Source of the DNA: Pannonibacter phragmitetus_B
GTDB lineage: Bacteria; Pseudomonadota; Alphaproteobacteria; Rhizobiales; Stappiaceae
Reading direction: 5' to 3'
Length of the DNA: 64,000 bases
Assembly: GCF_050510895.1 (NCBI RefSeq)
Contig: NZ_JBNINT010000001.1
Coordinates: forward strand, 3,596,001 to 3,660,000
The translations under genes and the position numbers were made by a program. The first letter of the stretch is position 1. Each line of letters opens with the position of its first letter. This document shows, in pieces, positions 28,505 through 41,215 of the stretch. The notes beneath the pieces were generated by a model. It was given only the letters and a program-made list of their open reading frames with translations. It was not told where the DNA came from and ran no database searches.

Positions 28505-30739
28505 ATGACGCGTGCGGCACGGCCCGCCGCGAAGCGAGGGCCCATGCTGTTTGACGATCTGCCACGCAACCATGAAACCATCGTCAGCGTGCTGGTGCCG
28601 GTCGCCGTGCCTGCGCCCTATACCTACAAGGTACCGGCGGAGATGAGCGTGCGTCCGGGTGCGATCGTGCGTGTGCCGCTGGGCCCGCGCGAAGTGGTGG
28701 GTGTCGTCTGGGACGTGGAGCCGGAAGCGGGCATCGACCCGCGCAAGCTGAAGTCCATCACCCATGTCTATGACGCCCCGCCGCTGGGCGATGAGCTGCG
28801 CCGCTTCATTGACTGGGTGGCGAACTGGACGCTGGCAGCACCGGGCATGGTGGCGCGCATGGTGCTGCGCTCTGAGGACGCGCTGGAGCCGGAAGCCCCG
28901 GTGTCTGGCGTCATCCGCGTCGAGGGCGCAGCGCCTGACCGGGCGACGCCAGCCCGCACCAAGGTGCTGGCACTGATGGAAGACGGCCTGGCCTGGACGA
29001 AGCCGGGGCTTGCCGCCACGGCGGGTGTCAGCGCCTCCGTTATCGACGGGCTGTTGCAGCAGGGCGTGCTGGAAACCGTGGCGATGACCGCCAATCCCCT
29101 GCCCCTGCCGCCGGACCCTGCCTTTGCCCCGCCGCAGCTGACACCTGCCCAGAGTGCCGTCGCTTCAGCGCTTGTGGAGAGCTTTGACAAGGGCGGCGTG
29201 GTGTCGCTCATCGACGGCGTTACCGGCTCGGGCAAGACGGAGGTTTACTTCGAGGCAGTTGCAGAAGCCATCCGGCGCGGGCGGCAGGCGGTGATTCTGG
29301 TGCCGGAAATCGGCCTGACGGAACAGTTCCTGCGCCGCTTCGAGCAGCGCTTCGGCGTGCCCCCGGCCGAATGGCATTCCGAGATCACGCCGAAGAAGCG
29401 CGCCCGCGTCTGGCGCGGCGTGGCGAAGGGCGAGATCCCCGTGGTGGTGGGCGCGCGATCGGCGCTATTCCTGCCCTTTGCCAATCTGGGGCTGATTGTC
29501 GTGGACGAAGAACACGACACCGCCTTCAAGCAGGATGACCGGGTGTCCTACAACGCCCGCGACATGGCCGTGGTACGCGGGCATCTGGCACGCTTTCCCG
29601 TGGTGCTGGCTTCTGCGACGCCTTCGGTCGAGAGCCGGGTGAATGCGGATACGGGCCGATACGTGCGCCATGTGCTGCCAGAGCGCGCCACGGGCGCTGC
29701 CCTGCCGGAACTGGGGCTCATCGACATGCGCACCGAAGGGCCCGAGCGCGGACGCTGGCTGGCGCCTGCCATGATCGAGGCCATCCGCCAGACCTTTGCC
29801 GAAAAACATCAGTCGCTCCTGTTCCTCAACCGGCGCGGCTATGCTCCGCTGACGCTCTGCCGTTCCTGCGGTCACCGGTTCCAGTGCGGCCATTGCAGCG
29901 CCTGGCTGGTGGAGCACCGGATGAAGGGCAAGCTGGTGTGCCACCACTGCGGCCATCAGGAACCCGTGCCCCGCGCCTGCCCCTCCTGCGGCACTCAGGA
30001 TGCGCTGGTGGCCTGCGGCCCCGGCGTGGAGAGAATCGCCGAAGAAGTCGAAGGGCTTTTTCCTCAGGCGCGCACTCTCATCCTTTCGTCGGATATCAGC
30101 GGCGGCCCGGAGCGGCTGCGGCGGGAAATGAAAATCGTCGAGGACGGCGGAGCCGACATCATCATCGGCACACAGCTTGTCGCCAAGGGCCACAACTTTC
30201 CGCTGATGCGGCTCGTTGGCGTGGTGGATGCGGACCTTGGCCTTGCCCATGGCGACCCACGCGCGGCCGAGCGCACCTTCCAGCTTCTGGCGCAGGTAAC
30301 GGGCCGCGCCGGACGCATGACTGGTGGCGGGCGCGGGTTGCTGCAAAGCTACTCTCCTGATCACCCGGTATTGAAAGCGCTGGTTTCCGCCGACCGCGAG
30401 GCCTTTTATCAGGCCGAGATCGAAACACGCCGCGTCACCGGGCTGCCGCCTTTCGGCCGGCTGGCGGCACTGATCATCTCCGGCCCTGAAAAATCTCAGG
30501 CAGAAGGGTTCGCCCGCGCCGTGCTGCGCGCCGCACCACCGCACCAGGGGATCACGGTGCTCGGACCGGCCGAAGCGGCGATGGCGCTGGTGCGCGGGCG
30601 GCACCGGTTCCGGCTGCTCGCAATGGCGCCGCGTCAGGTGGACCTTCAGGGCTATCTGCGGCACTGGATGAGCCTTGTGCCGCCCGCCCGTGGCGGCTTG
30701 CGGCTGCAGATCGATATCGACCCGCAGCAGTTTTTGTGA
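28505..30739 (+). CDS. priA: Primosomal protein N' (PriA helicase)
   Basis: PriA restarts stalled replication forks. It has an N-terminal DNA-binding domain (YTYKVPAEMSVRPGAIVRVPLG), Walker A GVTGSGKTEVY, DEEHD box, zinc site with paired cysteines (CRSCGHRFQCGHCSAW, CHHCGH, CPSCG), and helicase C motifs GTQLVAKGHNFP and QVTGRAGR. It has 744 residues from ATG 28505. ATG 28544 has a better ribosome-binding site (GAGG) and may be the true start. Position upstream of the atp operon is standard for the group. Confidence 0.95.
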   Translation: MTRAARPAAKRGPMLFDDLPRNHETIVSVLVPVAVPAPYTYKVPAEMSVRPGAIVRVPLGPREVVGVVWDVEPEAGIDPRKLKSITHVYDAPPLGDELRRFIDWVANWTLAAPGMVARMVLRSEDALEPEAPVSGVIRVEGAAPDRATPARTKVLALMEDGLAWTKPGLAATAGVSASVIDGLLQQGVLETVAMTANPLPLPPDPAFAPPQLTPAQSAVASALVESFDKGGVVSLIDGVTGSGKTEVYFEAVAEAIRRGRQAVILVPEIGLTEQFLRRFEQRFGVPPAEWHSEITPKKRARVWRGVAKGEIPVVVGARSALFLPFANLGLIVVDEEHDTAFKQDDRVSYNARDMAVVRGHLARFPVVLASATPSVESRVNADTGRYVRHVLPERATGAALPELGLIDMRTEGPERGRWLAPAMIEAIRQTFAEKHQSLLFLNRRGYAPLTLCRSCGHRFQCGHCSAWLVEHRMKGKLVCHHCGHQEPVPRACPSCGTQDALVACGPGVERIAEEVEGLFPQARTLILSSDISGGPERLRREMKIVEDGGADIIIGTQLVAKGHNFPLMRLVGVVDADLGLAHGDPRAAERTFQLLAQVTGRAGRMTGGGRGLLQSYSPDHPVLKALVSADREAFYQAEIETRRVTGLPPFGRLAALIISGPEKSQAEGFARAVLRAAPPHQGITVLGPAEAAMALVRGRHRFRLLAMAPRQVDLQGYLRHWMSLVPPARGGLRLQIDIDPQQFL

Positions 30740-30937
30740 CCGCTGTTGCGCGCTGCGGCAAGATTCCGCGAAAATGCAGCAATTCTGCCCACTGGCAAAG
30801 TTGCACACCTCGGTGGGCTGTGTTATTCGAGGCGCGGCTTCTGGGGGTGCGGTTCTGCCGTCAAACCTTATGACCCTGAAAAACCAATAATTTTCAAGGC
30901 ATTGACTTGGGCTTGCCCCTTGCCGGTGCCAAGAAAT

Positions 30938-31519
30938 GTGTCAGAGAGCTCGGACCTGGTGACTGACAACGTATCTCTCGTATCCGGCGTCGCGAAGCGC
31001 TATGCTTCTGCCCTGCTGGACCTTGCCGGGGACGGCGGCGTGACCGCAGACGTCGAGCGTGATCTCAACGCGTTTGAAGGCATGCTTGCCGAAAGCGCGG
31101 ATCTCGTCCGTCTGGTGCGCAGCCCCGTATTCAGCGCCGATGAGCAGCTTGCGGCTCTGGACGCGCTGCTCACCAAGGCCGGTATCACCGGTCTTGCCGC
31201 GAATTTCGTGAAGCTGGCTGCAAAGAACCGCCGCCTCTTCGTTCTTCCCGACATGATCAAGGCCTTCCGGGCGCTTCTCGCAGAGAAGCGTGGCGAGACG
31301 ACTGCTGAAGTCGTTTCCGCTGCTCCCCTGTCGGATGCGCATGTCGCTGCCCTGAAGGAAGCGCTCTCTGCTTCCACGGGCAAGTCCGTCAAGATCGCCG
31401 CGAGCGTTGATCCTGCCCTCATTGGCGGCATTGTCGTCAAGGTCGGCAGCCGCATGATCGACACGTCGCTGCGCACCAAGCTCAATACTCTCAAGTTCGC
31501 AATGAAAGAGGTCGGCTGA
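30938..31519 (+). CDS. atpH: F1F0 ATP synthase delta subunit
   Basis: The delta subunit joins the F1 head to the peripheral stalk. Family features are SGVAKRYASALLDLA at the start and the end GGIVVKVGSRMIDTSLRTKLNTL. The start is either GTG 30938 (193 residues) or GTG 30959; neither has a strong ribosome-binding site. It is the first gene of atpHAGDC, the F1 operon separate from F0 genes, as usual in Rhizobiales. Its stop overlaps atpA by one base. Confidence 0.93.
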   Translation: MSESSDLVTDNVSLVSGVAKRYASALLDLAGDGGVTADVERDLNAFEGMLAESADLVRLVRSPVFSADEQLAALDALLTKAGITGLAANFVKLAAKNRRLFVLPDMIKAFRALLAEKRGETTAEVVSAAPLSDAHVAALKEALSASTGKSVKIAASVDPALIGGIVVKVGSRMIDTSLRTKLNTLKFAMKEVG

Positions 31520-33048
31520 TGGATATTCGGGCCGCGGAGATTTCCGCTATCCTCAAGGACCAGATCAAGGGTTTCGGCCAAGAAGCCGAAGTGTCCGAAG
31601 TCGGTCAAGTGCTTTCCGTCGGTGACGGTATTGCGCGCGTTTACGGTCTGGACAATGTCCAGGCCGGTGAAATGGTCGAGTTCCCGGGCGGTATCCGGGG
31701 CATGGCGCTCAACCTTGAAACCGACAACGTCGGTGTCGTGATTTTCGGTTCCGACCGCGACATCAAGGAAGGCGACACTGTCAAGCGTACCGGCGCCATC
31801 GTGGAAGTCCCGGTTGGCAAGGGCCTGCTCGGCCGCGTTGTCGATCCGCTGGGCAACCCGCTGGACGGCAAGGGCCCGATCGAAGCTGCCGAAATGCGCC
31901 GCGTCGACGTCAAGGCTCCCGGCATTCTGCCGCGCAAGTCCGTGCATGAGCCGATGTCCACCGGTCTCAAGGCGATTGACGCCCTGATCCCGATCGGCCG
32001 CGGCCAGCGCGAGCTTGTCATCGGTGACCGCCAGACCGGCAAGACCGCGATTCTCCTCGACACCTTCCTCAACCAGAAGCCGCTTCATGAAGGCTCGGAC
32101 GAGAGCAACAAGCTGTACTGCATCTACGTTGCAGTCGGCCAGAAGCGCTCCACCGTTGCCCAGTTCGTGAAGACCCTGGAAGACAGCGGTGCTCTCGCCT
32201 ACTCCATCGTCGTCGCCGCGACCGCTTCGGATGCTGCTCCCCTGCAGTTCCTGGCTCCGTTCGCTGGCTGCGCCATGGGCGAGTACTTCCGTGACAACGG
32301 CATGCACGCCGTGATCGGTTATGACGACCTGTCCAAGCAGGCCGTGGCTTACCGTCAGATGTCCCTGCTGCTCCGCCGCCCGCCCGGGCGCGAAGCTTTC
32401 CCGGGCGACGTGTTCTACCTGCACTCCCGTCTGCTGGAGCGTGCGGCCAAGCTGAACGAGGACAACGGCCTCGGTTCGCTCACCGCGCTGCCGGTCATCG
32501 AGACCCAGGCAAACGACGTGTCGGCCTACATTCCGACCAACGTGATCTCGATCACCGACGGTCAGATCTTCCTTGAAACCGACCTGTTCTACCAGGGCGT
32601 CCGCCCGGCCGTGAACGTGGGTCTGTCGGTGTCGCGCGTCGGCTCCTCGGCCCAGATCAAGGCGATGAAGCAGGTGGCAGGCCCGATCAAGGGCGAGCTG
32701 GCTCAGTACCGCGAAATGGCGGCCTTTGCCCAGTTCGGCTCCGACCTCGACGCCACCACCCAGCGCCTGCTGAACCGCGGTGCACGTCTGGTCGAGCTGC
32801 TGAAGCAGCCGCAGTTCTCGCCGCTGAAGACGCAGGAGCAGGTTGCGGTCATCTACGCCGGCGTGAACGGCTACCTGGACAAGATCCCGGTGGAACGCGT
32901 TCGCGAGTTCGAGGCTGGCCTGCTGCTCTCCCTGCGTGGTGAGCATGCCGACCTCCTCGACGCCATCTGGCAGAAGAAGGCCCTCGACGATGAGCTGACC
33001 GCGCGCCTTCGTGCCGCGATCGAAGCTTTCGCCAAGAGCTTCTCGTAA
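31519..33048 (+). CDS. atpA: F1F0 ATP synthase alpha subunit
   Basis: This non-catalytic nucleotide-binding subunit of F1 has 509 residues. Seen: MDIRAAEISAILKDQIKGFG at the start, the P-loop GDRQTGKTAI, the conserved YIPTNVISITDGQIF, and the alpha signature PAVNVGLSVSRVGSSAQ. The gene is intact, unlike atpD. Its start overlaps the atpH stop (TGATG). atpG follows after 37 bases. Confidence 0.98.
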   Translation: MDIRAAEISAILKDQIKGFGQEAEVSEVGQVLSVGDGIARVYGLDNVQAGEMVEFPGGIRGMALNLETDNVGVVIFGSDRDIKEGDTVKRTGAIVEVPVGKGLLGRVVDPLGNPLDGKGPIEAAEMRRVDVKAPGILPRKSVHEPMSTGLKAIDALIPIGRGQRELVIGDRQTGKTAILLDTFLNQKPLHEGSDESNKLYCIYVAVGQKRSTVAQFVKTLEDSGALAYSIVVAATASDAAPLQFLAPFAGCAMGEYFRDNGMHAVIGYDDLSKQAVAYRQMSLLLRRPPGREAFPGDVFYLHSRLLERAAKLNEDNGLGSLTALPVIETQANDVSAYIPTNVISITDGQIFLETDLFYQGVRPAVNVGLSVSRVGSSAQIKAMKQVAGPIKGELAQYREMAAFAQFGSDLDATTQRLLNRGARLVELLKQPQFSPLKTQEQVAVIYAGVNGYLDKIPVERVREFEAGLLLSLRGEHADLLDAIWQKKALDDELTARLRAAIEAFAKSFS

Positions 33049-33085
33049 ACCAGAAACGCTGTCGGGATAAGGAGCAGGGGCGGCC

Positions 33086-33967
33086 ATGCCGAGCCTGAAG
33101 GACCTAAGAAACCGTATCGCCTCGGTCAAGGCGACGCAGAAGATCACCAAGGCCATGAAAATGGTGGCCGCGGCGAAGCTGCGTCGCGCCCAGGACGCTG
33201 CGGAGGCGGCCCGGCCCTATGCGGAACGCATGGAGCAGGTGCTGGCCAACATTGCCGCTGCCTTTGAAGGCCGCGATGATGCGCCGAAGCTGATGACCGG
33301 TACGGGGCGCGATCAGGTACATCTCCTGATCGTTGCCACCGCCGAACGCGGCCTGTGCGGCGGCTTCAACTCCTCGATCGCCAAGCTGGCGCGCGAGCGG
33401 GCCCGGAGCCTGATTGCACAGGGCAAAGAGGTGAAAATCCTCTGCGTCGGCAAGAAGGGCTTCGATGCCATCAAGCGCGAGCTTGGCAAGTACGTCATCC
33501 GCACCATCGAGCTGCGCGGCGTGAAGTCCATTGGCTATACCAATGCGACTGAAATCTCGGACACTGTCTTCAAGATGTTCGAGGCCGGCGAGTTCGACGT
33601 CTGCACCCTGTTCTTTGCCGAATTCAAGTCGGTGATCAGCCAGGTGCCGACCGCGCAGCAGCTCATCCCGGCCAAGCTGCCGGAGACGACCAAGGCTGCC
33701 GACGGTGCGTCGCTGGTGTACGAGTACGAGCCCGACGAGGCCGCTATTCTCACCGACCTTCTGCCCCGCAACGTGTCGGTGCAGATCTTCCGTGCGCTCC
33801 TTGAGAACGCCGCCTCCGAGCAGGGCGCCCGCATGTCCGCCATGGACAATGCGACCCGCAACGCAGGCGACATGATCAAGAAACTGACACTGCGCTACAA
33901 CCGCCAGCGTCAGGCTCAGATCACCAAGGAACTGATTGAAATCATCTCGGGCGCCGAAGCGCTCTGA
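33086..33967 (+). CDS. atpG: F1F0 ATP synthase gamma subunit
   Basis: The gamma subunit is the central rotor shaft of F1. The 293 residues begin MPSLKDLRNRIASVKATQKITKAMKMVAAAKLR (conserved N-terminal helix) and include TAERGLCGGFNSSIAK and the C-terminal helix ASEQGARMSAMDNATRNAG. AAGGAG-like AAGGAGCAGG lies before the ATG. It sits third in the atp operon, 19 bases before atpD. Confidence 0.97.
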   Translation: MPSLKDLRNRIASVKATQKITKAMKMVAAAKLRRAQDAAEAARPYAERMEQVLANIAAAFEGRDDAPKLMTGTGRDQVHLLIVATAERGLCGGFNSSIAKLARERARSLIAQGKEVKILCVGKKGFDAIKRELGKYVIRTIELRGVKSIGYTNATEISDTVFKMFEAGEFDVCTLFFAEFKSVISQVPTAQQLIPAKLPETTKAADGASLVYEYEPDEAAILTDLLPRNVSVQIFRALLENAASEQGARMSAMDNATRNAGDMIKKLTLRYNRQRQAQITKELIEIISGAEAL

Positions 33968-33986
33968 CCGGATCGAGGATTGAGGG

Positions 33987-35410
<1,424 letters not shown>

Positions 35411-35527
35411 TGCGATCTGCCGCTGCCGGAACCCGGCAGCGGCCTGTAACCGGCGGGCGCCCGTGTGGCGCCGCCTCTTGCAGGGCGGCTTTGCCGCCCG
35501 CATTGCGACGAACAAAGGACACGCCAG

Positions 35528-35934
35528 ATGGCACAGCCATTTCAGTTTGAGCTTGTCTCCCTGAGCGCCTTCTCCTGTCGGACAAGGTTCTTGAGGTCAC
35601 CGTTCCCGGCAGCGAAGGCGAGTTTGGTGTCCTGAAGGATCACAGCCCGTTCATGGCCACCATGCGTCCGGGCCTGCTGAAGGTTCGCACCGGCGAAGGA
35701 AAGCTGGTCGAGTACTTCGTGCGCGGCGGCTTTGCCGACGTGTCCACCAGCGGTCTCACCGTTCTGGCCGAGCAGGCCATTCCTGTTTCCGAGCTGAAGG
35801 CCGACGTCATCGCGCAGCAGGTGCAGGACGCCCGTGAGGACGTTGCCGACGCCCGCGACGATGAGGCCCGCACCAAGGCCGAAGCAACGCTGGCCCAGCT
35901 GATCGAAATCCAGGCGGCGCTCAAGGCAGCCTGA
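35528..35934 (+). CDS. atpC: F1F0 ATP synthase epsilon subunit (one-base deletion in the assembly)
   Basis: This subunit is the regulatory foot of the rotor. From ATG 35528 the protein should read MAQPFQFELVSPERLLLSDK, then VTVPGSEGEFGVLKDHSPF and the C-terminal helices. The C run 35559-35561 is one base short, shifting the frame after residue 11. Correction gives 135 residues. AAAGGA precedes the ATG. It is the last gene of the operon and is followed by a terminator. Confidence 0.94.
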
Positions 35935-35973
35935 GGGTAGCGAACGGTCACGCTCATACCGTATGCATTTCGA

Positions 35974-36001
35974 AACGCGGTTCTCCGGAGCCGCGTTTTT
36001 T
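35974..36001 (+). terminator. Terminator of the atp operon
   Basis: ACGCGG and CCGCGT (35975-35980 and 35991-35996, approximately) form a GC-rich stem around a partly self-complementary loop, followed by a run of T's. It lies about 40 bases after the atpC stop. Confidence 0.85.
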
Positions 36002-36039
36002 GTTTGCCTGATCGCAGCTCAAAGCACACGTCTGGCCAA

Positions 36040-36069
36040 GAAAAACCCGGCTCAACAGGGAGCCGGGTT
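36040..36069 (-). terminator. Terminator of the GcrA-like small gene
   Basis: AACCCGGCTC (36044-36053) pairs perfectly with GAGCCGGGTT (36060-36069). Read on the minus strand the stem is followed by TTTCTTGG. It lies about 50 bases after the stop of the 68-residue protein gene. Confidence 0.8.
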
Positions 36070-36121
36070 GAGAAAGAAAAGACAGCAGGGAGGAAGCTGC
36101 CTTGTCTAGAGTCTGCTTGTC

Positions 36122-36328
36122 TCAGGCCGCAATGCGCTTGAACGCCGGAGCGGACGCGCTCTTGGAACGGCGGCGCTCTTCCGGCGGCATGTAGACCAGC
36201 GCACGGTGATCGGTGCAGTAGGACGTGCCGGACTCGACGCGCACATTGCACGGGAACGTGTAGTTACCGCTGTCGCCTTCGGCCCACTTGCAGCGGCCAG
36301 GACGCGGGAGGCTCAGAGCATTATCCAT
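36122..36328 (-). CDS. Small cysteine/histidine protein resembling the GcrA C-terminus
   Basis: This 68-residue protein starts at ATG 36328 behind AAGGAAAAGAAG. Cys13, Cys27, Cys38 and His41 sit in the pattern CKWAEGD..C..SYCTDHRALVY.P, which resembles the C-terminal region of GcrA-type cell-cycle regulators. The GcrA DNA-binding N-terminus is absent. A folded, perhaps metal-binding mini-protein is likely and its function is unknown. It is a single gene with its own terminator. Confidence 0.7.
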   Translation of the reverse strand: MDNALSLPRPGRCKWAEGDSGNYTFPCNVRVESGTSYCTDHRALVYMPPEERRRSKSASAPAFKRIAA

Positions 36329-36570
36329 CTTCTTTTCCTTCTTGGCGGTCTCTGCCGCACGCAAATGCAAAAGACTGGCCGCTCCTCCGGAACATGCCGG
36401 GCGGCCAGACGTCGCATTCTCGTGCTGGAATTTCATGGCGGCGCCAGACCGGAACAAGGTCAGGTCAGCAACCGCAAATCAAGTGCAGGTTACATAATGC
36501 CCTTGCAGACTTTGCGCAAGAGCTTAGCCGTCATGGAAGACCTGCAGGCAAAGCATGGCTGAAACTGCAG

Positions 36571-38195
36571 TTAACCTTCTGTCAATACTCCGCCCTCTGC
36601 CGCCAGAGACTCACGCGTGTCGAGATCAAGCCGCGCCGCCAAGCCCAGTTCAACTTCGGCACAGACGTCATCATGGGCGGCGATGAGACGCCGGGCACCC
36701 GTATCACCTTGAAGTTGCATGAGGTCTTCACGGAAGCGCGTATCGATGAGCACGGGATTTCCGCGCTTGCCTTCTGCCGTCGCCACCACGATCAAATGCC
36801 CTTCGCTGCGGTCATGAGCCGCAATCAGCGCATCAATCATGGCGCCGGTGATGCGCGGCATATCCCCCAGCAGAATCACCACACCATCGAGATCCTGCGG
36901 CAAGGCCTGCAGCCCAAGCCGGATGGAACTGGCCATGCCCTCCGCAAAACCGGGGTTGATCACCGCCCGCACACTGGTTCCGTCCGCTTCCTTGCTCACC
37001 CGCTCCGCCATGTGCCCGGTGACCAGGATCACCTTTTCGAGCTGACTGGCACCTGCTGCCTCAATGACATGGCGCACGACGCTCTTGTCTGCCAGCTGCG
37101 CCAGAAGCTTGTTGCCCCCACCATGCGGCTGGAACTGCCGGCCGCCAGAATGATGCCGCCATAGCGCCCGCTGGCACTCGCGGCTGAAAACTTGCCCGCC
37201 CCCTGCTGGCGGGGTTGCGGGCGGCTGGCGATTTCCATCAGAAGACCGCCGACACCAAGCCCACTCACCACCTCTGGCGTCACGGGAAGTCCGGCCAGCA
37301 GGCGGTTCAACACCCAGTCGAAGCCGTTCTCCGCCGGGCTGCGGGCACAACCCGGCGCGCCGATCACCGGCATGCCATCCAGCTCTCCCAGGAGCATCAG
37401 GTTGCCAGGGTCCACCGGCATGCCGAAGTGAACGACCCTGCCACCGGCCATTTCGATCGCCGCAGGCAGAATATCGCGCCGGTCAGCAATGGCCGAAGCG
37501 CCAAAGAGCACGAAGAAATCTGCACCTTGGCTCTTAAGAGCCATGAGTGCCTCTGCGACTGCCTCACTGTCATGGGCGACCCGGTGTTCGGCAATCACCT
37601 CACTGCCAGAGGCTTCAAGCCGCCGCTCCAGCACCTTTCGGGTCTTGTCCATGGTGACCGGCTTCAGCTGCGGCAGCAGAGTTGCCACAAGCCCTACCCG
37701 GCGGGCGTGGTAAGGCGCGACGCGGATGGCCCCTGCTCCGGCCGCCTCCGCTGCAGCCAGATGGTGTTCAGCAACCGCATAAGGGATGATCTTGGCCGTT
37801 GCCACCATCCGGCCCTCCCTGACGGCGGCAAACTCCGGCAGGGTGGCGAAAGTCAGTGCCGGATCAATGCGATTCATGGCATCGACCTTCTTCCGGTCGA
37901 TCACCAGTACGCCATTCACCTCAGCATGAAGATTCACCCGGCCGGTCTGCACCCCGTCACGGATCAAGCCACTGCCCGCGGCAGCCTTTGCCAGACGCTG
38001 GGCCGCCGTATTCTCATCCACATCGTCCGGCTCCAGCCGAGCAACCGTCACCTGCGTCAGCCCCGCTGCTTCCAGCGCGGCAATGTCAGCAACGGTGAGG
38101 CGATGCCCCTTTTTCAGCAAACCGTCTGCCGTGCGCGTGGCGTGGACCAGAAGCGCGCCTTCGGCTTGTGCCAAGGGGACGGGGCCGAACTGCAT
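36571..38195 (-). CDS. Molybdopterin-binding / MocA-type nucleotidyltransferase fusion, one frameshift
   Basis: The N-terminal molybdopterin-binding domain (about 1-340, with DFFVLFGASAIADRRDILPAA and the end GAPGCARSPAENGFDWVL) is followed by a C-terminal NTP-transferase domain: GGIILAAGSSSRM, NKLLAQL, VVILLGDMPRI. It probably converts molybdopterin cofactor to a dinucleotide form for xanthine-dehydrogenase-type enzymes. The C5 run 37115-37119 lacks one base exactly in the nucleotide-binding loop. Correction gives 541 residues. ATG 38195 overlaps the stop of the XdhC gene, so they are coupled. Confidence 0.83.
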
Positions 38196-38890
38196 CAGCG
38201 GTCTCCACCCGGCTTGCGCAGCGCTGCGATCACCTCCGCCAGAACGGCAACAGCAATCTCCGCCGGGGAGGCTGCGCCGATATCCAGGCCGATTGGAGCA
38301 CGGATGCGGGCAAGATCCGCCTGCGAAACACCCGCTGCCGCCAGCCGCTGCAGGCGGGCAGCGTGGGTTTTGCGGCTGCCAAGTGCGCCGACATAGAAAC
38401 ACCCGGCCCTCAGGGCGCTTTCAAGGGCAAAGTCATCAATCTTCGGATCATGGGTGACAGCAGCCACCGCCGTATAGGCATCAAGCGGATGAGCGCTCAA
38501 GGCATCTTGTGGCCATTCGGCCATCAACACATCCGCCGGAAAACGTTCCGGACTGGCAAAGGCCGTGCGCGGGTCAATCACCGTCACGTCGAACCCGGCA
38601 ATCTGCGCCATGGGCAAAAGCGCCTGCGAGATATGCACGGCTCCAATGATCACAAGGCGCGGTGATGGTACGGAAACGGTGAGGAAGGATTGCGATCCAT
38701 CATCAGCTGCCACCAGTCCGGACGCGCCGGAAAGGAACCGCTTTTCGAGCTCTGCGGCAAGGGGATCCGCAGATGCGACCGCACCCTTTTTCACCAGCCG
38801 CTGCGTGCCACTGGCAAGCTGCGTCACCAGAATGGCTGCCCGGCGGGCCGATCGTTCCTCATTGAGGGCGGCAAGAAGGTCAAGCTGCAT
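38195..38890 (-). CDS. XdhC family protein, Rossmann domain part
   Basis: This 231-residue member of the XdhC/CoxI family inserts sulfurated molybdenum cofactor into xanthine dehydrogenase-like enzymes. The C-terminal Rossmann-like domain shows RLVIIGAVHISQALLPMAQI, FDVTVIDPRTAFASPERF and YVGALGSRKTHAARLQRL. It overlaps the small XdhC N-terminal gene by 11 bases upstream and the molybdopterin gene downstream, a tight three-gene operon. No target oxidoreductase is in the window. Confidence 0.85.
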   Translation of the reverse strand: MQLDLLAALNEERSARRAAILVTQLASGTQRLVKKGAVASADPLAAELEKRFLSGASGLVAADDGSQSFLTVSVPSPRLVIIGAVHISQALLPMAQIAGFDVTVIDPRTAFASPERFPADVLMAEWPQDALSAHPLDAYTAVAAVTHDPKIDDFALESALRAGCFYVGALGSRKTHAARLQRLAAAGVSQADLARIRAPIGLDIGAASPAEIAVAVLAEVIAALRKPGGDR

Positions 38891-39200
38891 GGGTCACCGG
38901 CTCCACATAGACGCGGATGCGCCCGCCGCAGGAAAGGCCAACCCGCCAGGCGGTTTCATCGGCGACACCAAACTCCAGCATGGAGGCCTTGCCGGAAGCG
39001 ATCACGTCTGCCGCTTCGGCCACCACTGCGCCTTCGACACAGCCGCCGGAGACGGAGCCCTCAAAGTTGCCCTCTGCATCAATGACGAGATGGGAGCCAA
39101 CCGGCCGGGGCGCGGAGCCCCAAGTCTCCACCACCGTCGCCACCGCCACCTTGCGGCCTGCCTTCACCCAGGCTTCTGCCACTGCCAGTTCATCCGCCAT
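38880..39200 (-). CDS. XdhC/CoxI N-terminal-domain protein
   Basis: The 106 residues have the XdhC_CoxI signature: GRKVAVATVVETWGSAPRPVGSHLVI, FEGSVSGGCVEGAVV and VGLSCGGRIRVYVEP. AGGGAG lies six bases before ATG 39200. In many bacteria this domain and the Rossmann part are a single protein; here they are two overlapping genes. It probably acts with the next gene in molybdenum cofactor delivery. Confidence 0.87.
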   Translation of the reverse strand: MADELAVAEAWVKAGRKVAVATVVETWGSAPRPVGSHLVIDAEGNFEGSVSGGCVEGAVVAEAADVIASGKASMLEFGVADETAWRVGLSCGGRIRVYVEPVTHAA

Positions 39201-39304
39201 GGCTCTCTCCCTCATGGTCTTTCCCGTAAGGATATAGGGATGAGGCAGCCGCTGGAAAGCAAAACCCGTTCCCCTATGCCGGGCGCAGGAACGCAAGCCG
39301 GAAA

Positions 39305-39334
39305 AGAACAGCGCCCCGGAGGGCCGGGGCGCTG
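39305..39334 (-). terminator. Second terminator downstream of pckA
   Basis: CAGCGCCCCGG (39309-39319) pairs perfectly with CCGGGGCGCTG (39324-39334) and is followed on the minus strand by TGTTCTTTTC. It is the second of two strong stem-loops between pckA and the XdhC operon. Confidence 0.75.
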
Positions 39335-39387
39335 CAGCGGAACCAGGCATGATGGGTGCGCATGCCCGGGCCCGTTTGAAAAGCTGT

Positions 39388-39426
39388 AAAACGCGAGACA
39401 GCCGCAGCGGTTGCTGCGGCTGTCTC
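39388..39426 (-). terminator. Terminator of pckA
   Basis: GAGACAGCCGCAGC (39395-39408) pairs perfectly over 14 bases with 39413-39426 around the loop GGTT. On the minus strand it is followed by GCGTTTTAC. It lies some 35 bases after the pckA stop. Confidence 0.85.
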
Positions 39427-39461
39427 TGTTGTTCTTCCGTCATTCCCAGCCGGGAAGCGGA

Positions 39462-41072
<1,611 letters not shown>

Positions 41073-41215
41073 GATCGCGCAGTCCCTTAATCTGTCTACA
41101 CGCGCCAGAGGGCCGGGGTATCGCATCTGATCTGCTGCCCCTCAAGTCCCGGCGCAGGCGGACCCTAGTTGATCTGCTGCTGCGCAACAAGAGAACAGAA
41201 AGGATGATTTGACCA

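Noticed and set aside
31000..33156. Very long open frame (718 codons) opposite atpH-atpA
   Set aside because: It is a by-product of GC-rich third positions in the intact atpH/atpA genes; no family features or ribosome-binding site.
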